A stretch of DNA of 7,751 bases, from the NCBI GenBank assembly GCA_023422975.1, contig JAFAGF010000112.1, positions 1 through 7,751 of the forward strand. The letters are read 5' to 3'. This document shows, in pieces, positions 5,635 through 7,751 of this stretch. Both the position numbers and the translations under genes were made by a program. The stretch's first letter is position 1, and the number at the start of each line of letters is the position of its first letter. Source of the stretch: Pseudomonadota bacterium. GTDB lineage: Bacteria; Pseudomonadota; Gammaproteobacteria; Burkholderiales; Burkholderiaceae_C. The notes under the pieces are model-generated. The model was not told the origin of the DNA, did not search any database, and saw nothing but the letters and a program-made list of their open reading frames with translations.

Positions 5635-7751
5635 TTAGTGCGCCTTCTCCCAGTTCTCGCCCACCCCGACTTCCGCCAGCAGCGGCACGGACAGTTGAGC
5701 CACTTCAGCCATCACCGCGGGGATGTGCGCGCGCAGCCATGCTTCTTCGCTGGCGGGCAGCTCAAACACCAGTTCATCGTGCACCTGCATGATGACTTGG
5801 ATCGCTGGCTTTTCCGCGTCCAGCTTGGCTTGCACGGCCACCATGGCTTTTTTGATCAGGTCCGCCGCTGTGCCCTGCATGGGCGCGTTGATGGCAGCGC
5901 GCTCAGCGGCTTTTTTGCGCGGGCCACTGCCACCATTGATTTCCGGCAGGTACAGGCGGCGGCCAAACACGGTTTCCACATAGCCTTGCGCGTGGGCCAA
6001 CGCCACGGTTTCGTCCATGTAGCGCTTCACGCCGGGGTAACGCTGGAAGTATTTGTCGATGTAAGCGGCTGCAGCTTTGGTTTCGATGCCTAGGTTTTTG
6101 GCCAAGCCAAAGCTGCTCATGCCATAGATCAGGCCAAAGTTGATGACCTTGGCATAGCGGCGCTGCTCGCTGCTGACCTCCTCCACGCCCACACCAAACA
6201 CTTCGGCAGCAGTGGCTTTGTGCACATCCAGCCCGTTTTTGAAGGCGTTGAGCAAAGCTTCATCGCCGCTCAGGTGGGCCATGATGCGCAGCTCAATTTG
6301 CGAGTAATCCGCGCTGGCAATCAGCTTGCCCTCGGGCGCCACAAAAGCTTCGCGCACGCGGCGGCCTTCGGCGGTGCGCACGGGAATGTTCTGCAGGTTC
6401 GGGTCGTTGCTGGACAGGCGCCCCGTCACCGCCACCGCCTGCGCGTAGTGCGTGTGCACACGGCCGGTGCGCGGCAGCGCCATCTGCGCCAGCTTGTCGG
6501 TGTAGGTGCCTTTGAGCTTGCTCAAGGAACGGTGCTCCAGCAGCTTGGCGGGCAGGGGGTAGTCTTCGGCCAGCTTTTCCAGCACCTCTTCGTCGGTGCT
6601 GCGTGCGCCGGTGGCGGTTTTTTTCACCACGGGCATGCCCAGCTTGTCAAAGAAGATTTCGCCCAACTGTTTGGGGCTGGCCAGGTTAAACGGCTGGCCG
6701 GCAATCTCGTACGCCTCTTGCTCCAGCTGCAAAATGCGCGCGCCCAGGTCATTGCTTTGGCGGGCCAGTTCGCCCGCATCAATGCGCACGCCGTTGCGCT
6801 CGATGCGAAACAGCGCTTCGCTGGTTTCCATCTCTAACGCGTAGATGTGTGCCAAGCCCGCATGTGCTTGAACTTGCGGCCACAGCACGTTATGCACGTC
6901 CAAGGTTTGGTCGCTGTCTTCGCAACTGTAGGCGGCGGCTTTGTCCACCGGCACCTGGGCAAACGGAATCTGGTTCTTGCCCTTGCCGCACAGATCTTCG
7001 TAGCTGATGCCAGTGCGGTTCACATGGCGCAGCGCCAGACTGGTCAGGTTGTGCGGGCGGTGCACTTCCAGCACATAGCTTTGCAGCATGGTGTCGTGCG
7101 CATAGCCGCGCACGGTAATGCCGTGGTTGGCAAACACGTGCTGGTCGTACTTGACGTGCTGGCCCAGTTTTTTCTGGCTGGCGTCTTCCAGCCAGGGCTT
7201 GAGTTGCGCCAGCACCCAGTCCATGGGTAGTTGCTGCGGCACGTCCATGCCTTCATGGCGCAGCGGAATATAGGCCGCCTCACCCGGTGCCACGCTGAAG
7301 CTGATGCCCACAATCTGCGCTACCATTTCGTCCAGCGAATCGGTTTCGGTGTCAACAGCCGTCAGCTCGGCCGCGTTAATCTTGCCCAGCCATTCGCTCA
7401 ACTGCGCTTCGGTCAAGATGGTGGTGTAGACCACGTCGCGCTGCTGGGCCACCACGGCCACTTCGGTGGCAGCGGCATCGTCCATATCAAACAAGCCACC
7501 CTGGTTGGCGTCGGCTGCGGGTGCTTTGGCCTCAGACTTGCCTTTGGCGGTTTTGGCTGCAGGTGCTTCGGCAGCGGCAGCACTGCCCACCGTGCGCGCC
7601 AGGCCCTTGAAGCCATATTGCTCATAAAACGGCAGCAGCTGTGCGTTGTCAGGTTCGTCCAGCGTGATGTCGTCAAACGCAGGCAGGCCGGGGATGTAGT
7701 CGGCCAGTTCGCAATCGGTTTTCATGGTCACCAATTGGCGGCTCAGCGCCA
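5635..7751 (-). CDS. polA: DNA polymerase I, C-terminal 704 residues (runs off the right edge)
   Basis: DNA polymerase I removes RNA primers and fills gaps in replication and repair. The window holds the end of the 5'-nuclease domain, the linker, the 3'-5' exonuclease and the polymerase domain; the frame is open to the right edge (ALSRQLVTMKTDCEL, like the E. coli LSYQLVTIKTD segment). Counting from the Leu codon at 7734 as residue 1, the exonuclease residues are Asp128/Glu130 (VDTET), Asp197 (VKYDQ) and Tyr269/Asp273 (YSCED), so proofreading looks intact. Polymerase motifs are Asp476 in DYSQIELR (motif A); Arg525, Lys529, Phe533 and Tyr537 in the O helix (motif B); and His652-Asp653-Glu654 in QVHDELVF (motif C). 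The end, GENWEKAH, matches the family. An Ala/Lys-rich linker at about 50-98 carries QGGLF. The true start lies beyond the window; the full protein is probably about 930-950 residues. Confidence 0.97.
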   Translation of the reverse strand, partial: ALSRQLVTMKTDCELADYIPGLPAFDDITLDEPDNAQLLPFYEQYGFKGLARTVGSAAAAEAPAAKTAKGKSEAKAPAADANQGGLFDMDDAAATEVAVVAQQRDVVYTTILTEAQLSEWLGKINAAELTAVDTETDSLDEMVAQIVGISFSVAPGEAAYIPLRHEGMDVPQQLPMDWVLAQLKPWLEDASQKKLGQHVKYDQHVFANHGITVRGYAHDTMLQSYVLEVHRPHNLTSLALRHVNRTGISYEDLCGKGKNQIPFAQVPVDKAAAYSCEDSDQTLDVHNVLWPQVQAHAGLAHIYALEMETSEALFRIERNGVRIDAGELARQSNDLGARILQLEQEAYEIAGQPFNLASPKQLGEIFFDKLGMPVVKKTATGARSTDEEVLEKLAEDYPLPAKLLEHRSLSKLKGTYTDKLAQMALPRTGRVHTHYAQAVAVTGRLSSNDPNLQNIPVRTAEGRRVREAFVAPEGKLIASADYSQIELRIMAHLSGDEALLNAFKNGLDVHKATAAEVFGVGVEEVSSEQRRYAKVINFGLIYGMSSFGLAKNLGIETKAAAAYIDKYFQRYPGVKRYMDETVALAHAQGYVETVFGRRLYLPEINGGSGPRKKAAERAAINAPMQGTAADLIKKAMVAVQAKLDAEKPAIQVIMQVHDELVFELPASEEAWLRAHIPAVMAEVAQLSVPLLAEVGVGENWEKAH

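Noticed and set aside
6220..7230. Plus-strand frames of 205 and 127 codons opposite polA
   Set aside because: They are antisense shadows of the well-supported polymerase and exonuclease domains.
5635..7734. Naturally short, Klenow-like polymerase starting at 7734
   Set aside because: That codon is an internal TTG; the frame stays open to the edge, and the upstream residues ALSRQ match the continuing 5'-nuclease domain of full-length Pol I.

Overview
The window looks like a chromosomal segment of a betaproteobacterium, most likely Burkholderiales/Comamonadaceae. The clues are the MSDN-type start of argininosuccinate lyase divergent from an AlgZ/AlgR-type sensor-regulator pair, and the protein sequence style. 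This placement is recalled knowledge plus inference; no search was run. Most genes are core or housekeeping. GC is high in polA and azlCD and visibly lower in one gene, at 4398-5522.

Layout, left to right: (1) 1-248, minus strand, the N-terminal 82 codons of argH, running off the left edge. (2) After a 52-bp divergent spacer, a plus-strand operon of a four-helix membrane histidine kinase (301-1380) and a LytTR response regulator (1412-2194). (3) A 15-bp-stem symmetrical terminator (2220-2253) serving convergent genes. (4) A minus-strand ZIP-family metal transporter with a histidine-rich cytoplasmic loop (2264-3085). (5) A gene-poor stretch of about 200 bp, then the azlC-azlD branched-chain amino-acid exporter pair, minus strand, translationally coupled by an ATGA overlap (3285-4309). 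(6) Divergent from azlC, a solitary plus-strand protein with a type I restriction HsdR-N-like PD-(D/E)XK nuclease domain and an uncharacterised C-terminal domain (4398-5522). (7) A 112-bp convergent spacer with two hairpins that resembles a dispersed intergenic repeat. (8) The C-terminal 704 residues of DNA polymerase I on the minus strand, cut by the right edge.

The functional links are local. The kinase and regulator form one two-component system of the family that sits next to argH in pseudomonads. AzlC and AzlD form one exporter. The other genes look like independent units with their own expression. The candidates for something less described are the orphan HsdR-N-like protein with its conserved tail, a possible sliding-clamp peptide (QGGLF) in the polymerase I linker, and the hairpin repeat between them. 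I found no phage, insertion sequence, CRISPR array, tRNA or rRNA.
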